From assembly GCA_030533445.1 (NCBI GenBank), contig CM060073.1, forward strand, positions 37,403,428 to 37,467,427: 64,000 nt of DNA, read 5' to 3'. The DNA comes from Cyprinodon diabolis (lineage: Eukaryota > Chordata > Actinopteri > Cyprinodontiformes > Cyprinodontidae). The position numbers were made by a program, and so were the translations under genes. Below the pieces are notes generated by a model. The model had not been told where the DNA came from and did not search any database. It worked only from the letters and a program-made list of their open reading frames with translations. Numbering within the stretch: position 1 is the first letter of the stretch; the number at the start of each line of letters is the position of its first letter. Shown one piece after another: positions 1-10,256 of this stretch.

Positions 1-609
1 TAAAAACCTTTTAGGAAGCGCCAAAAGTGTCAGAACAGTGTCACGGGATACCTTAACAACTTTATTGGGTCTGGACTCTTTTGCTAGCGAAGGTCCAGTT
101 CCAACCCTGGAAAAAAAGAATTCCCACTAATTATTTCAAGGTGCAGATCAGAGAAACATCTGATGTTGAGTTCAAAGGTATCCAAATATGACATAGCAAT
201 ATTATTCCAGATGAATTAATCTCTTATGGAAGGAGGGAAATAAGAAGCTTTCAGACACTCTGCTTGTGACGGATTCTTCCTTCAAATAAACTCTTTCGCA
301 AGGCACTATAAATCAAACTATGATTACACTTTTTCAAGTTACAACCCCAAACTTTAATGGTTTTTTTTATCAGTAATTGGTGTGATGTATAGTCAGAACA
401 AAGTGGATACAGATTAATTAAAAGAAAAATGAAAATTTTTTTGCTGGTAAGCCTTTGAGGTGTTTAAACTTTACAGCTGGATGGGGGTTTACGGGTTTAG
501 CCGTGTTTCTCTCTTAAATGTAGAATATAAACTGAGGTTCTTTTGCAATTACTCTCCCAGTATGCCTATAGCAGTACTTTTGTGTTTTCTCTATGTATGC
601 TCTCTTTTT

Positions 610-800
610 AAACCCCCAGTCTCCAGCTGCAAATAGCTGCCAACACTGAGCAAGGTTGGAGGATTCTCATTGATAAAAGGACATCTTCATTGCCGCTGCC
701 GCTGCATGGATGCTCAGTATGAGGGTTTGATATGTTTACGACTCCCCGTAATCGGCCGTCCGTTGTTGAGACATGTTCAAGAGAAGACATTTGTTGTAAG
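610..800. promoter_or_regulatory. candidate conserved non-coding block
   Basis: A GC-richer block in AT-rich intron. It contains a cagctgcaaatagctg stretch with an E-box (CAGCTG) beside an octamer-like GCAAAT word, a gccgctgccgctgcatgg stretch and a CpG-containing gtaatcggccgtccg stretch. The open frame across 608-790 on the minus strand has no recognisable product and lacks good splice sites, so I do not call an exon. A regulatory role is inference from composition only. Confidence 0.2.
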
Positions 801-1109
801 TATAATGGTAAAATAACTAAACTAGACTGGACCTAAGGCAGACATTTGTAAAAATCTGTTTTCAATTCTGGCAATAGACTACTGAGTACATTTTGGTAAT
901 GGCCATTATTTGGCTATTCTGAAATATTCTCTGTTATAGACTAGTTACTCATATACTTTGGCTCATTTTGATAGAATAACTCATGTGGGTGCAGTTTAAA
1001 TGTGTTTATTCCTGAGTTGGCTTCTTCCAACCTATATCTTCCTTCCTTCCCTATATCTTGGTTGGTGTCTTAAGAATGATATACGTGTGTCTTTTTTAAA
1101 CACATTTTT

Positions 1110-1625
1110 TTAGTTTTGCCAAAAGTATAGATTTTCTTATTGGAGCTGGTCGCAATCTTCTGCATGTTTGCCGTGTTCCTCACAGGCTTTGCGGCAAAAG
1201 GGACTTCTTATGGCATTCTTCTTGTTTCTGTTACAGAAAAGCCAAATTTGTGAATTGCATATTAAATAGTCGTCCAACAAAACAATTCTCTCACCTGAGG
1301 TTTAAATTTCTGCAGCTCATCCAAAGGTGCTGCAAACGATGTGTAATTTACCCAACCCGTCAGGTTAGGAGAATCATCATGTCTTTATGAGTCTGCAGTT
1401 TAGTTATACTATATAGTTATACTCTATACTATTTTCAAAAAATATAATTAAACTGTTCTATTTGAGATTTTCAAATTAAGGAATATAGTACTATAATATA
1501 ACTCTTTACATTTCTCCACAGTCCTATCTATGACTCCTCAGGTGTCATTGTCTTTATGTTTTTGATTCTTTACTTATGTTGTCTAACAAGCCTCTGAGGC
1601 ATTCACAGGGCAGCAGAAAAAGCCT
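1110..1625 (-). mobile_element. degenerate Tc1-type transposon fragment
   Basis: Read on the minus strand this is a decayed piece of a fish Tc1/mariner transposase. The plus strand carries recognisable antisense landmarks in the right order: a ttttgccaaaag stretch, then a catgtttgccgtg stretch, gggacttcttatggc, the gccaaatttgtg segment, a tctcacctgagg segment followed by tctgcagctc, and near 1585 gtctaacaagcctctgag followed by attcacagggcagcag. These match from memory a very common teleost Tc1 antisense sequence. Terminal repeats are not visible and the reading frame is destroyed, so only an internal fragment remains. A second remnant of the same kind lies at about 20941-24205. Confidence 0.7.
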
Positions 1626-2317
1626 TTCAGATTTTCACTTCTTTAAAAAAAAAATTCCAATGAAATAAAATGCTTTGGTCAAAAACAATTTCGCAACTTA
1701 CTGAATCTGTCAATTTCTTATTCTCCTAATGTCTTTAGCCCACACCCTAACATCCCTAGCCATTACAACTTATGTCGAGCTCAGCACAGAACAAGATTGT
1801 TTTAATTTGGCCTAATGATTAGATATTAAATAAACTATGCAGCTAATTACATGTTTGGTTTTAGCTAATAGCTTATTAAGACAAGTTAGTTTCTGTTTGT
1901 TTGTGCACAATGGCATGCTTGTCTCTTTGTGTGCAATTAAAAAATGGTCCTGTAGGACACCTGTTTACAATATCATTCCAATCAATGCCTGGGACATGTA
2001 GTGTTTTGCCATTCCTTTCCACTCTCTTTTTTTTCTCTCTTTTTTGTATTTGTTTCATTCTTTCCTCTCTTTATAAGCAGACAGACAGCTTAGATGAGCA
2101 AAAAGCTATCTGGAAGCTGATGGGTCCGCTTGAGCAGGGGGAAGGAAGGTATGGAGCAAATTAGCAGCAGAGATGGGAAAATAATGACTGTGGCATTGTG
2201 GGTAATTAGCAGGTAGAGCACCTATGGAGGATTGGGAATATAATGATGTGAGAAAGAGACAGAGAAGAGGGAGAATGAGGTGAAAATGTGTGTAAGCCTA
2301 ACTAGAAACAGGAAAAT

Positions 2318-2341
2318 AGGTGTGTGTGTGTGTCGTATGTT

Positions 2342-2411
<70 letters not shown>
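2318..2411. repeat. compound (TG)n/(GA)n microsatellite
   Basis: A TG-rich run, interrupted once (cgtatgtt), passes at about 2354 into an uninterrupted GA run of almost 60 bases. On the gene's sense strand it is TC followed by CA. Such arrays are hypervariable in length. Confidence 0.97.
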
Positions 2412-2414
<3 letters not shown>

Positions 2415-2689
2415 GAAATGTATTAAAGGGTGTGGTATTTGACTTTGCAATGAAGGAATATACAGCGTGAGGAGGGTGAGTAAGTGCCATGGAGAAAAAA
2501 AGGATAGAGAGAGAGAGAAGAAAAACTATAGTGTGTATGCAATCCCACGTGCAGATAAGCGTGTGCAAACTGTATACAATAAAATAGCATGACCTTGGTA
2601 GGGTCACTCTGCTCTGACAATATTTGCCAGGGCATTGTTTCAAATCAATAACTCATTAACAAAGTACAAAGGAAGTTGCTGTGGGTTTG

Positions 2690-2850
2690 TGAGATTCTTT
2701 ATTAGAAAAGAGTGTCTGCAGGCCAGCGAGGTCATTGCTGTGACATCTCAGCTAGCCTCTCGCTGCCGCCCCGATTGTCAGGTGAAATTACTGCGAGTCA
2801 TTAATTGACATAAGGCAAAGGAGAGCGGGCAAGCAGACAAGGCTGTGTTT
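2690..2850. promoter_or_regulatory. candidate conserved non-coding element
   Basis: A compact block with a nuclear-receptor-like half-site AGGTCA followed six bases later by TGACAT in the opposite sense, a balanced GC-rich centre (ctcgctgccgccccg), and a homeodomain-like gagtcattaattgacata segment. It stands out from surrounding simple sequence. Function is inferred only; a cross-fish alignment would decide it. Confidence 0.3.
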
Positions 2851-4061
2851 GTTCCAGGATGACCCCTCTGGCTGTGTGCATATGTGTGTACCTGTGTGAG
2901 TGTGTCTGTATGTCTTCATTTGGACCAGCCTGTATTTACAGCTGGCTTGTGTGCAAAGAGATGGATAGAGAGGAAGAGAGAGTGGGAGAAAGAGAGGGCA
3001 GGGAACTTGGTGGGTGAGGAGGTGCGAGGGAGGGCAGGATGGAAGCGTTTGATGGTTGACCTAACTGGAAGATTGGGAGCAGGGATCTGAGACCGGCAAT
3101 GCTGGTTCTGCCTTTGTCAAACACGCAGCTGCACACAAATGAGCGCATGAACAGATGCTCTGTGCTGCAGGAGACACATACTAACAAACAAGCCTAAAAA
3201 CCTACTAAACCAATTTCTCCTTAAAACTTTCACAGGACTCCCCTTAACCTCTAAACTCTTTTAGAAACTACAATTCGCAAAGATAAGTTATATATCTGAG
3301 GCAAAAATCATGTGTGAATGCAAATTATTGGATGGATGAGCTACAACACATGCTAATCTCTTGTATAAAGATATTTGGATATTCAGTAACAAGACTGGAA
3401 GAAAATGGCATACAGCCAAACAGTTCAATACAGAAAGCTCGTGAGCTGCCATCTAGTCCTGGTCACCGAACTTTGGCCAGATTCAAAGGTTAATCAAGTT
3501 TTTACCTGTCCTTAGAAATGCTGAACTAAACTACTTGGCAATGCTGTATGTCAAAGGTCAAATAAACTACCTGTGTAACTGCTTGTGGGCCACAGGTCTG
3601 CGACAATGGTTGCAGCTGACGAAACGCAAAACTCCAATCTCAAACAGACACATGGTCATGCTGCATCATATGCAACCTTCAGTATGAGAGTCTGTGTACA
3701 TGTTTCCTCATGTCAATGAGTGTGCTTTGCTATGATTGTGTAGAAGAGCAAATATGATAGGAAAACAGAACAAAAATAGTACATGTTTAATGACTAGACT
3801 AGAAAAGGACCTCAATGGACCAACACTGATGGGATTAAAGGTAATGGATTAATAGGATAATGGAGACAGCTACCTTTAGGAAACCTAAAAGGTACCATCC
3901 AAAAATGACACATGCTGGTTAAGCTACAGTTGCAGTCCTTTAAAAGCAGCTAACAAAAATCGGATTCATTACCTGTATCTGACAAAGACAAATGAATAAA
4001 TAAGGAAAAGCTGCTAAGAACTTACTGAAGTACCAATACAAAAGAAAAGTATGTGGTTCTT

Positions 4062-4360
4062 GAACATTTGAGCGGTTAGGGTGTCAGACTTGGATCCCAA
4101 AGGTTACCGGTTCGACTCCCGACCCGCCAGGTTGGTGGGGGGAGTAATTAACCAGCTCTCCCCCATCCTCCTCCATGACTGAGGTACCCTGAGCATGGTA
4201 CCGTCCCGCCACACTGCTCCCTTGGGGCGCCATTGAGGGCTGCCCCCTTGCACGGGTGAGGCATAAATGCATTTCATGGTGTGCAGTGTTCACTTGTGTG
4301 TGCTGTGTCACAATGACAATGGGAGTTGGAGGAGTTTCCCAAAGGGCTTTCAAAAATAAA
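4062..4360 (+). repeat. tRNA-derived SINE, full or nearly full length
   Basis: The head looks like a tRNA gene: gagcggttagggtgtcagac, then a box B promoter word ggttcgactcc at 4109-4119. The body carries landmarks of a common percomorph-fish SINE: taattaaccagctctccccc, the tcctccatgactgagg segment, a gcatggtaccgtcccgcc segment, tgcccccttgcacgggtgag, and a cacaatgacaatgggag tail segment. The copy is well preserved, suggesting fairly recent insertion. It is in the plus orientation, antisense to fam172a. Exact ends and target duplication were not resolved. Confidence 0.85.
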
Positions 4361-4467
4361 CATGAAAAACTACTTAAAAATATTACTGAACTATGAGACA
4401 TTGAGATGTACCGGGAATGGTTTTGGCCTGTTGCTGCGCCACTAACAAACAACTGTGTTTATCTATT

Positions 4468-5240
4468 AAAGGAGCAATAAGCAAAATATCATTACTTAAG
4501 ATAAAAAGAACTTTAAAAATTGGTTTTATTAAAAACTAAAGGTATCTTTTCAAATAAACTAAGGTAAGATGGCACAAACCACTTGTGTTGTTCTCCAGTC
4601 AATTGTTTACATAGTCAGGATGGCCACACAAGCATTAACATTAATGGTGTACACAGTCGACCATAATATCCACCTAAAGACAATCAAGACTCATTGCCAC
4701 AAACATTAAACAATGGTCTTTAACAAAATTGTTTCAGATAAGGAACGGGACAAAATAAGGATTACCATTGGCCTTGTGTTTCCAAGTTTGAGAACAATTC
4801 AAGAGCAGGCACCTCTAGTTTGATTCAGTGCTAACTTATCTTCTCCTGGACTGGTGAGTAATACTATAAAGTCAGTTTATTTTTTATTTTTGGTGTAACA
4901 GTCCTGTTAGACTTTTGTTGCAATTGCTGATTTGATTAAATGTAATGCTACAAATGTGGCATGTGGGTAATTTTTTGACGTTGACGATGGACCAGCGATG
5001 CACCAGACGCTACTGTTAAGCGAGGCGATTCGTCCAGCTAATACAGTTAGCTGTACTGTGTGTTAGTTACATTCTTTTAACCCCCTTTAGAAAAAAATTT
5101 TAAATTTTTTGGAGTTTCTTTAGATTTCACCAAATCCAAGCAGTGTTTAAAACAAAGATCAGTGTGCCTGATCTAATGTCCTTTAATTAAAGCTGTTTAG
5201 GCTTGCTAGTTCTACATTACAGAAAAATAAATGTCCTTTG
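4468..5240. mobile_element. possible degraded DNA-transposon copy
   Basis: The left edge (attaaaggagcaataagc) resembles the terminus of a common teleost element beginning TTAAAGGAGCA, and the interior has a lone GC-rich gacgatggaccagcgatg patch. The matching right terminus is not clear (aaaataaatgtccttt near 5225 is only weakly similar). This is a tentative call; the stretch may simply be unique intron. Confidence 0.25.
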
Positions 5241-5479
5241 AGTACCACTCTATTTTAGGTTTTTCAATAGCCTGAATGCGGTAACGAGCTCCTCCAGACC
5301 AGAAGAATGCCCGTCACTTTTTGGACATTTAGGTAAAAAGTCAAATAGTAAACGAAAAAATAAAATTGTGCAAAACAATGAGAAGTAGCAGCTAAATAAT
5401 AAGTGGCGGTTAAAGCAAGGCAATGCTCTGTTTTTGTCCCCTTTATGCCCATCTCCCCCACCCTCCTCCCCTCCCTCTC

Positions 5480-5650
5480 CTTTCCAGGGCCTGCTGGCCT
5501 AATCCCAGCCAGCCAGCCTTGGGTGAACTCTTAGGAAGCTTCTTAAGCCCATGAATGTGCCTTTTGTTCCTGCCATTCCTCCGCCTGGCTGACAGAAAAT
5601 AGCTAACTGGATTACTGCTAAAATTCAGAGTAAAGTGAACTCCCAAACTT
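5480..5650. promoter_or_regulatory. candidate conserved non-coding element
   Basis: A unique-looking block of balanced composition containing gcctgctggcctaatccc, a gccagccagccttggg stretch, a Meis-like CTGACAG word and ctaactggattactgc with a TAATCC-type homeodomain site on the opposite strand. No splice sites or coding frame fit. The regulatory role is inference. Confidence 0.25.
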
Positions 5651-6122
5651 CTGTATAGTTAAGTGCTAAGACAGTGCTCCCACTCTCGCCACCCCACCCT
5701 GTTCCTCCTCACTATCCTCATCAGCATCCCTTCGTATCAGACTTTCTATCCCTCCTAGCCTCCCTCTTTCTCCTCATCTGCTATTATCCCCCTAAACATG
5801 GGCCGGTGCAGTGGGGATCTGGTGAAGAAGAGAGGAGAGCGATTAGATGGGGTTGAGAGGTTGCACACTATGAACTCCAGGCTAAAAAGTAAGACTCCTA
5901 AAAGCGGTTAAGAGCTTATTAATGTGTGTAAGGAAGCGTATTAATCAACTCAACTCTAAAACTGTGTTTTTGTATGCAAGTGCACCATTGTTCCTTAGTA
6001 GGAAGAATAAGAATTTGGAACATAAGTTTTGGTGTAACTAAGCAAAAGAAAAGTTGAGGTATTTGGTCTTATTTGTTTATTTCTTTATATTTGGATAGCT
6101 GTAGGTGCAGTTTTAAAAGGAT

Positions 6123-6148
6123 AAAAAAAAAAAAAAAAAAAAAAAAAA
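6123..6148 (+). repeat. poly(A) tract, 26 bases
   Basis: An uninterrupted run of 26 A. No retroposed sequence is recognisable immediately to its left, so it is recorded as a homopolymer rather than as a retrocopy tail. Confidence 0.95.
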
Positions 6149-6663
6149 GACAATACAAAGAGATCTGATTTATTTCCCATCCGCTGATTTGAGGCAAAAG
6201 TGCAAGCATAAATGCTCAATATCAATTCCTTTTGTAGCCTTTTAACAGTGTGTGTTTTCACATATATGTGCTTATTTGGATGTGGCAGCTTCCTCAAGGG
6301 CACAGGCAGAAATAACAGTAAAACAAGGAAGACAGAGGCGTAGACAGAAAAGACAAGGTCATACTAACAATTATCTTTCTCACTGTTGGGTCAAAGGTCA
6401 AAATTCAAGAGGCTAGAACAAAAAGGAAGCAAGCTCACTTGTGGTATTGTGCACAAGTCTTCTTCTGAACATCTGAACACAAGTATATTCTGGCAAATAT
6501 ATCCGTTTAAGCCTGATTGGTTGATATATAAAATTATTGTGTTTGTATTTAAAAGGGTTTGGTAAGTAGAGTATTGATAGGATATTTTTTGGGATAGAAA
6601 ACAGGAAGGATATTGAAAACACTGGTTAGCAAAACCCCTAATTCTTTGACAAGCAAAGCTTAA

Positions 6664-7305
6664 AGGAATAGTACACCCAAAACATGATTAGCCTTCATTT
6701 TCTACTCACCCCAATGCTGAACAACACTCTGGAGTACTTTTTTGATATCTCAAATGCATCTGGAGATCTGGGAGGCTTCTTGCTGTCTGCTGACATTCAA
6801 ATAATGGAGGTCTATGGCGCCCGAGGCAGAAAGGTCCATAAAAGTCCACAAAAAACGTGTCAATATTCCTCCATACTGCTCGTCCAATGTATTCCAAGTG
6901 TCCTGAGTGGATAGCGTCCATAATTTACTCGAAACGAAGTCATTTAGAATGTTTTTAGAGCATAAACAGTAGTGTATAGGATTTCCTAAAAGCGCGTTCA
7001 CGAGTCTACGGAAACCGCGGCAGACCAAACCAGATGAAAGTGCGCATTCAGCGTCTGCTCTGCCAATAATGCAAGCGTAGAAGAAGAAATGTGCTGTTTA
7101 CCTGTGCAAAGAAAGAAACAACGAAAGAAAAATGTCTGAGGACTTCAGTGTTGAGGAAGAGCATGAGTTCTTTGCCGAGCTGAATGCGCACTTTCATCTG
7201 GTTTGGTCTGCCGCGGTTTCCGTAGACTCGTGTACTCCAGAGTGTTGTTCAGCATGGAGGTGAGTAGAAAACGAAGGCTAATCATGTTTTGGGTGTACTA
7301 TTCCT
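6664..7305. mobile_element. foldback (long inverted-repeat) element with TTAA target duplication, deleted copy
   Basis: Terminal sequence AGGAATAGTACACCCAAAAC is repeated inverted at the right end. TTAA is present on both sides (6660-6663 and 7306-7309), as in piggyBac- and Kolobok-type insertions. The left arm is about 400 bases; the right arm has lost roughly 265 bases between gtagactcgt and gtactccag, compared with the relative at 56726-57637. The short unique centre (about 7063-7180) is in the opposite orientation to that of the relative, meaning the whole palindromic element inserted the other way round. The arms each contain an open frame of about 70 codons that recurs in both copies, but near-identical copies make that weak evidence for coding. 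No transposase is visible, so it must be mobilised in trans. Confidence 0.85.
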
Positions 7306-8284
7306 TTAAGCTTTGAAGGAAAAGTTGGTTTTATCCTGGCCATCTTTGCAATAAAGGGTAAATATTGTAAATTGCGGTTTTTCATATTAGAGTGAGATGC
7401 AAAATCTATGTCTAAATGCATAAAGCTACATTCAAAGGCAAAGAAAAGTGGCCAATAAATTATGAAAATTATAATAATAAGTTATTTTAGGTAATGAAAG
7501 TAGAAAAAAGAAACCCAGAATGTTTTCTTGGGGTGACACAGCTCTTCTTGATAGCAGAAATTTACTTTACTTACTTCAAGTTTAGTTTCCCTCTAATGCA
7601 TTTATTCTTTCTCTGGCTTAAACTCACTAATGCGAAGAAATATTCTCAACTTCATCATCTTCACAAATAAATATTCCCACCTTTTTTTACTAAGGGCAGG
7701 ATTTTACATTCAGTTATAGTTTATTTACAACTTTTTACCATTTCTTTAAATGATTCAAAAGGGGGAATAGACTGGCTGGGCATTTTATTTTTAAGCATGC
7801 GACAGCGATAATGATGTGACATAGTATAGCTGAGTGTTTTATATAAAGTAAATATGTGCAGGTCTACGATACAGTAAAGGTAGTAACTGCACTAATGCAA
7901 AAATAGTGATGGTTAGTGTTCTGAGCACAGCCATTAAAACTGTTACAAATTTCATGTTGATCAGGAAAAGGGCATTTCTGTGTCTTAAGAGGGCCTCCTG
8001 GCAATACCTCTTCTTCTGATAGTTTTTTTTTTAAGAAGAGAAGGGTGTTGCTTGGACTAAACTCTGCCTGGAAAAATAGTTTAATCTTGGTAGACTTGAG
8101 TAGCAGTTGGGTTAAGCAACATACAAACAAGAAGTCTAGATGATAGGTAACTTCTGTAAATAACCAAATATAATTTAAATTTACCACATGGAAGGACTAC
8201 AAATAGATATTTAGGTCTTAATCTTAGGGGACTGCCATTTTCCTGCCAAGACGTTATACCCTAGTGATTATTCATTTTTCGTCT

Positions 8285-8314
8285 AAATCACTTTATTTCA
8301 TAATAAAGTGATTT
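8285..8314. other. perfect 13-bp hairpin with 4-base loop
   Basis: Arms aaatcactttatt (8285-8297) and aataaagtgattt (8302-8314) are exact reverse complements around tcat. AT-rich; may be a cruciform-capable site or the relic of a tiny palindrome. Confidence 0.8.
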
Positions 8315-10037
8315 TCATTATGAATGATTGACAAAATTTAAGTTTAAATGTGTTAAAAAGCTTTAAAGAACTGTCTCATAATCTTTACCAGACAGGAATC
8401 TTATCTCCTATTTGACAAACTGTTGTACTGAGAAATTAAAAGAAAATCCTGCTTTTTAAAAATGTGCATTAAAAATGGTGCTTGAAATGTATGTTTGTGA
8501 AAATATCTTTAGCCAAAATGGGCTGATTGTTGAATGTATGGGAGTAATCCATTTTAAAATTAAAAGGAGCCATATTTTACATAAAATTCACTCTTGATAC
8601 AGTACGTCATGTAGCATTTGCAACAGACTTAACCATAGTAAATTCAACATCATCTCTGCAACTACAAAAAAGGAGGAATTTGGGTGTATATAAGTAGATT
8701 ATAAGGCCATGATCTGCAAGAGCAATATAAACAAATCCTCTATCAACCATAAAAACCAAAACATTAAATATTCAACAGGGATTAATGTTGCATTTTTTAT
8801 TTCTGTACTGCTTCACTCAAGGTAGAAAATATTACAGAGGACAGTAAATCCAGGAATGTGTGACATGATCATCTGTCACGAACCTAATGTCAGATACCGT
8901 GAAGAAAATTCCTCACGTAAGAAACATGTAAAGAGGTGTGACAGAATAAGACACCACTTAAGCTAATTATGCCTTATTAAAGTGTGTATAGAGGTACTGA
9001 CTGAGGGGTGAGAAAGAAGAAGTGTGCAGTGACAGCTCACACACCGCCTGTTAGTCCCACAGCAACCCTTACTCCTGTCAAAAACCAAAGAGTGATGCTT
9101 TCACACAAACGCAAACACACTAACAACCGCTGCAAACATTTTCTATCATCCTAATTCATTACTGGGATGCTACAGCCATGGAGCAAATTAAGGCAAATAT
9201 ACGTCACTCTTCCTGAGGAAAAAAAGGCTAAATAAGAACTGACATGAACATAATCTTTTAAATATCTACTCAAAACAACTTTATTTTCATAAACTTTTAA
9301 CACTGAATGAGATGAAACACAGGATGTCTTTGAAGGAGGCAACATCGCTTCCATTGTTCATCACATTTATTTTGACAAAGAAATTATATTTATGAATAAT
9401 TTCCTTTGTTTGACCACAAGGTAAACCGCCTGAGCTAGGTGCTTTAAGTCACGTGTGCTTGTGTGTGTGCTCCATGGTTTAAGTACAGCTGATAAGAGTG
9501 TTACAGTGTGTTTGCGGACTGTGTTTTGAAGATAAAATTCCCAGTGGTCAACAAGAGTGTTGGGCCAGAGTTTCACTGACCAGCCCTTCATCTGAAGGAG
9601 GAAAAAAAGGGAGGGGAAGAGGGAGAGAGGGAGGTAGCCATGTGGTTAACACTTGCTCACTGAGAGGCGACTGGAGCACAGCCAACCTCTTCACACACAG
9701 GCTAACCACACAAGAGCCTCTCTTTCTCCCTCTGCTTTCCATCCTCCCTCCATCCCTTGTCAGCTAACAAATCCCTGCCTTGCTTCTTTAGCAGACTCAG
9801 TCGTCATCCGCGCAGTTTTACCACTTTTCTGTCATCAAAATGTTGTCCAACTTCCTCTGCCCTTTTTCCTCATTTTCTTCCCTTCTACTTCTTCCTACAA
9901 CCCTGGAACAGTCCGTCTGCCTTCATCCACCATCCTGTCTGATTTTAATAAACATCCATCGCTCTCCCCTCTTCATCTCCTCCAAAACCTTGTTCCTTCC
10001 ATCCCTCTCTGCCCAAATATGCCTCAATCCTACTCAC

Positions 10038-10256
10038 CCGTATAGGTATGCGTTCGGTCTCTGTCTCTTTCTGTGGGTTGCGATATTTCTCGTAAAATTC
10101 CCTCTTCTTTTTCCTCTCATGGTCATCTTTGCGCTCCCTCTTTTCAGCCGGTTCATCTGGGAGTTCGGCAGGAGAGGATATGGGGGATGTCTTTGCTGGC
10201 TTCTCCACCTCCAAGTAGTTTTCGTTGGGGTTGAGCACCATTACACCATAGCCCTC
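10038..10256 (-). CDS. fam172a: fam172a (ARB2A) internal coding exon, downstream of the pair
   Basis: This 219-nt exon encodes 73 residues beginning [20 protein letters not shown], passing through a serine/proline-rich linker ([11 protein letters not shown]) and ending in the conserved [11 protein letters not shown] and [11 protein letters not shown] segments. In FAM172A this follows the block encoded at 61828-62019; the join KAME/EGYG keeps the family spacing. The EKRERKD to KKKREF segment is strongly basic and could act as a nuclear localisation signal (inference). The acceptor is atatgtttcag before GAG GGC, and the donor CGG is followed by a consensus gtgagt. Both ends are phase 0, so the exon is removable in frame. 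The linker is the part most likely to differ between species. The next coding exon, expected to carry the segment leading to the hydrolase-type AHSYGG motif, was not found between 1 and 10037. Plus-strand open frames over this exon are antisense shadows. Confidence 0.95.

Larger units (their letters stand above)
1..10037 (-). other. fam172a: part of the next fam172a intron downstream
   Basis: Begins at the gtgagt donor (10037-10032 on the minus strand) and runs off the left edge. I looked for the expected next exon, which should encode the segment leading to the family's AHSYGG serine motif, and did not see it, so this intron is at least 10 kb. It contains a Tc1 remnant, a SINE, a foldback element, a TG/GA microsatellite and a long poly-A tract. 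Other stretches (1-600, 3100-4050, 7320-9990) show nothing recognisable. Confidence 0.75.

Noticed and set aside
608..790. Possible fam172a exon on the minus strand
   Set aside because: The 60-codon frame does not match the expected continuation of FAM172A after the exon at 10038-10256, and no good acceptor/donor pair frames it.
4062..4160. A functional tRNA gene at the SINE head
   Set aside because: The A/B-box-like region cannot fold into a complete cloverleaf with paired acceptor stem and runs straight into the SINE body.
6664..7305. Apparent inversion of the foldback element's centre relative to the second copy
   Set aside because: Because the arms are inverted repeats, inserting the whole element in the opposite orientation gives the same picture; no internal inversion is needed.
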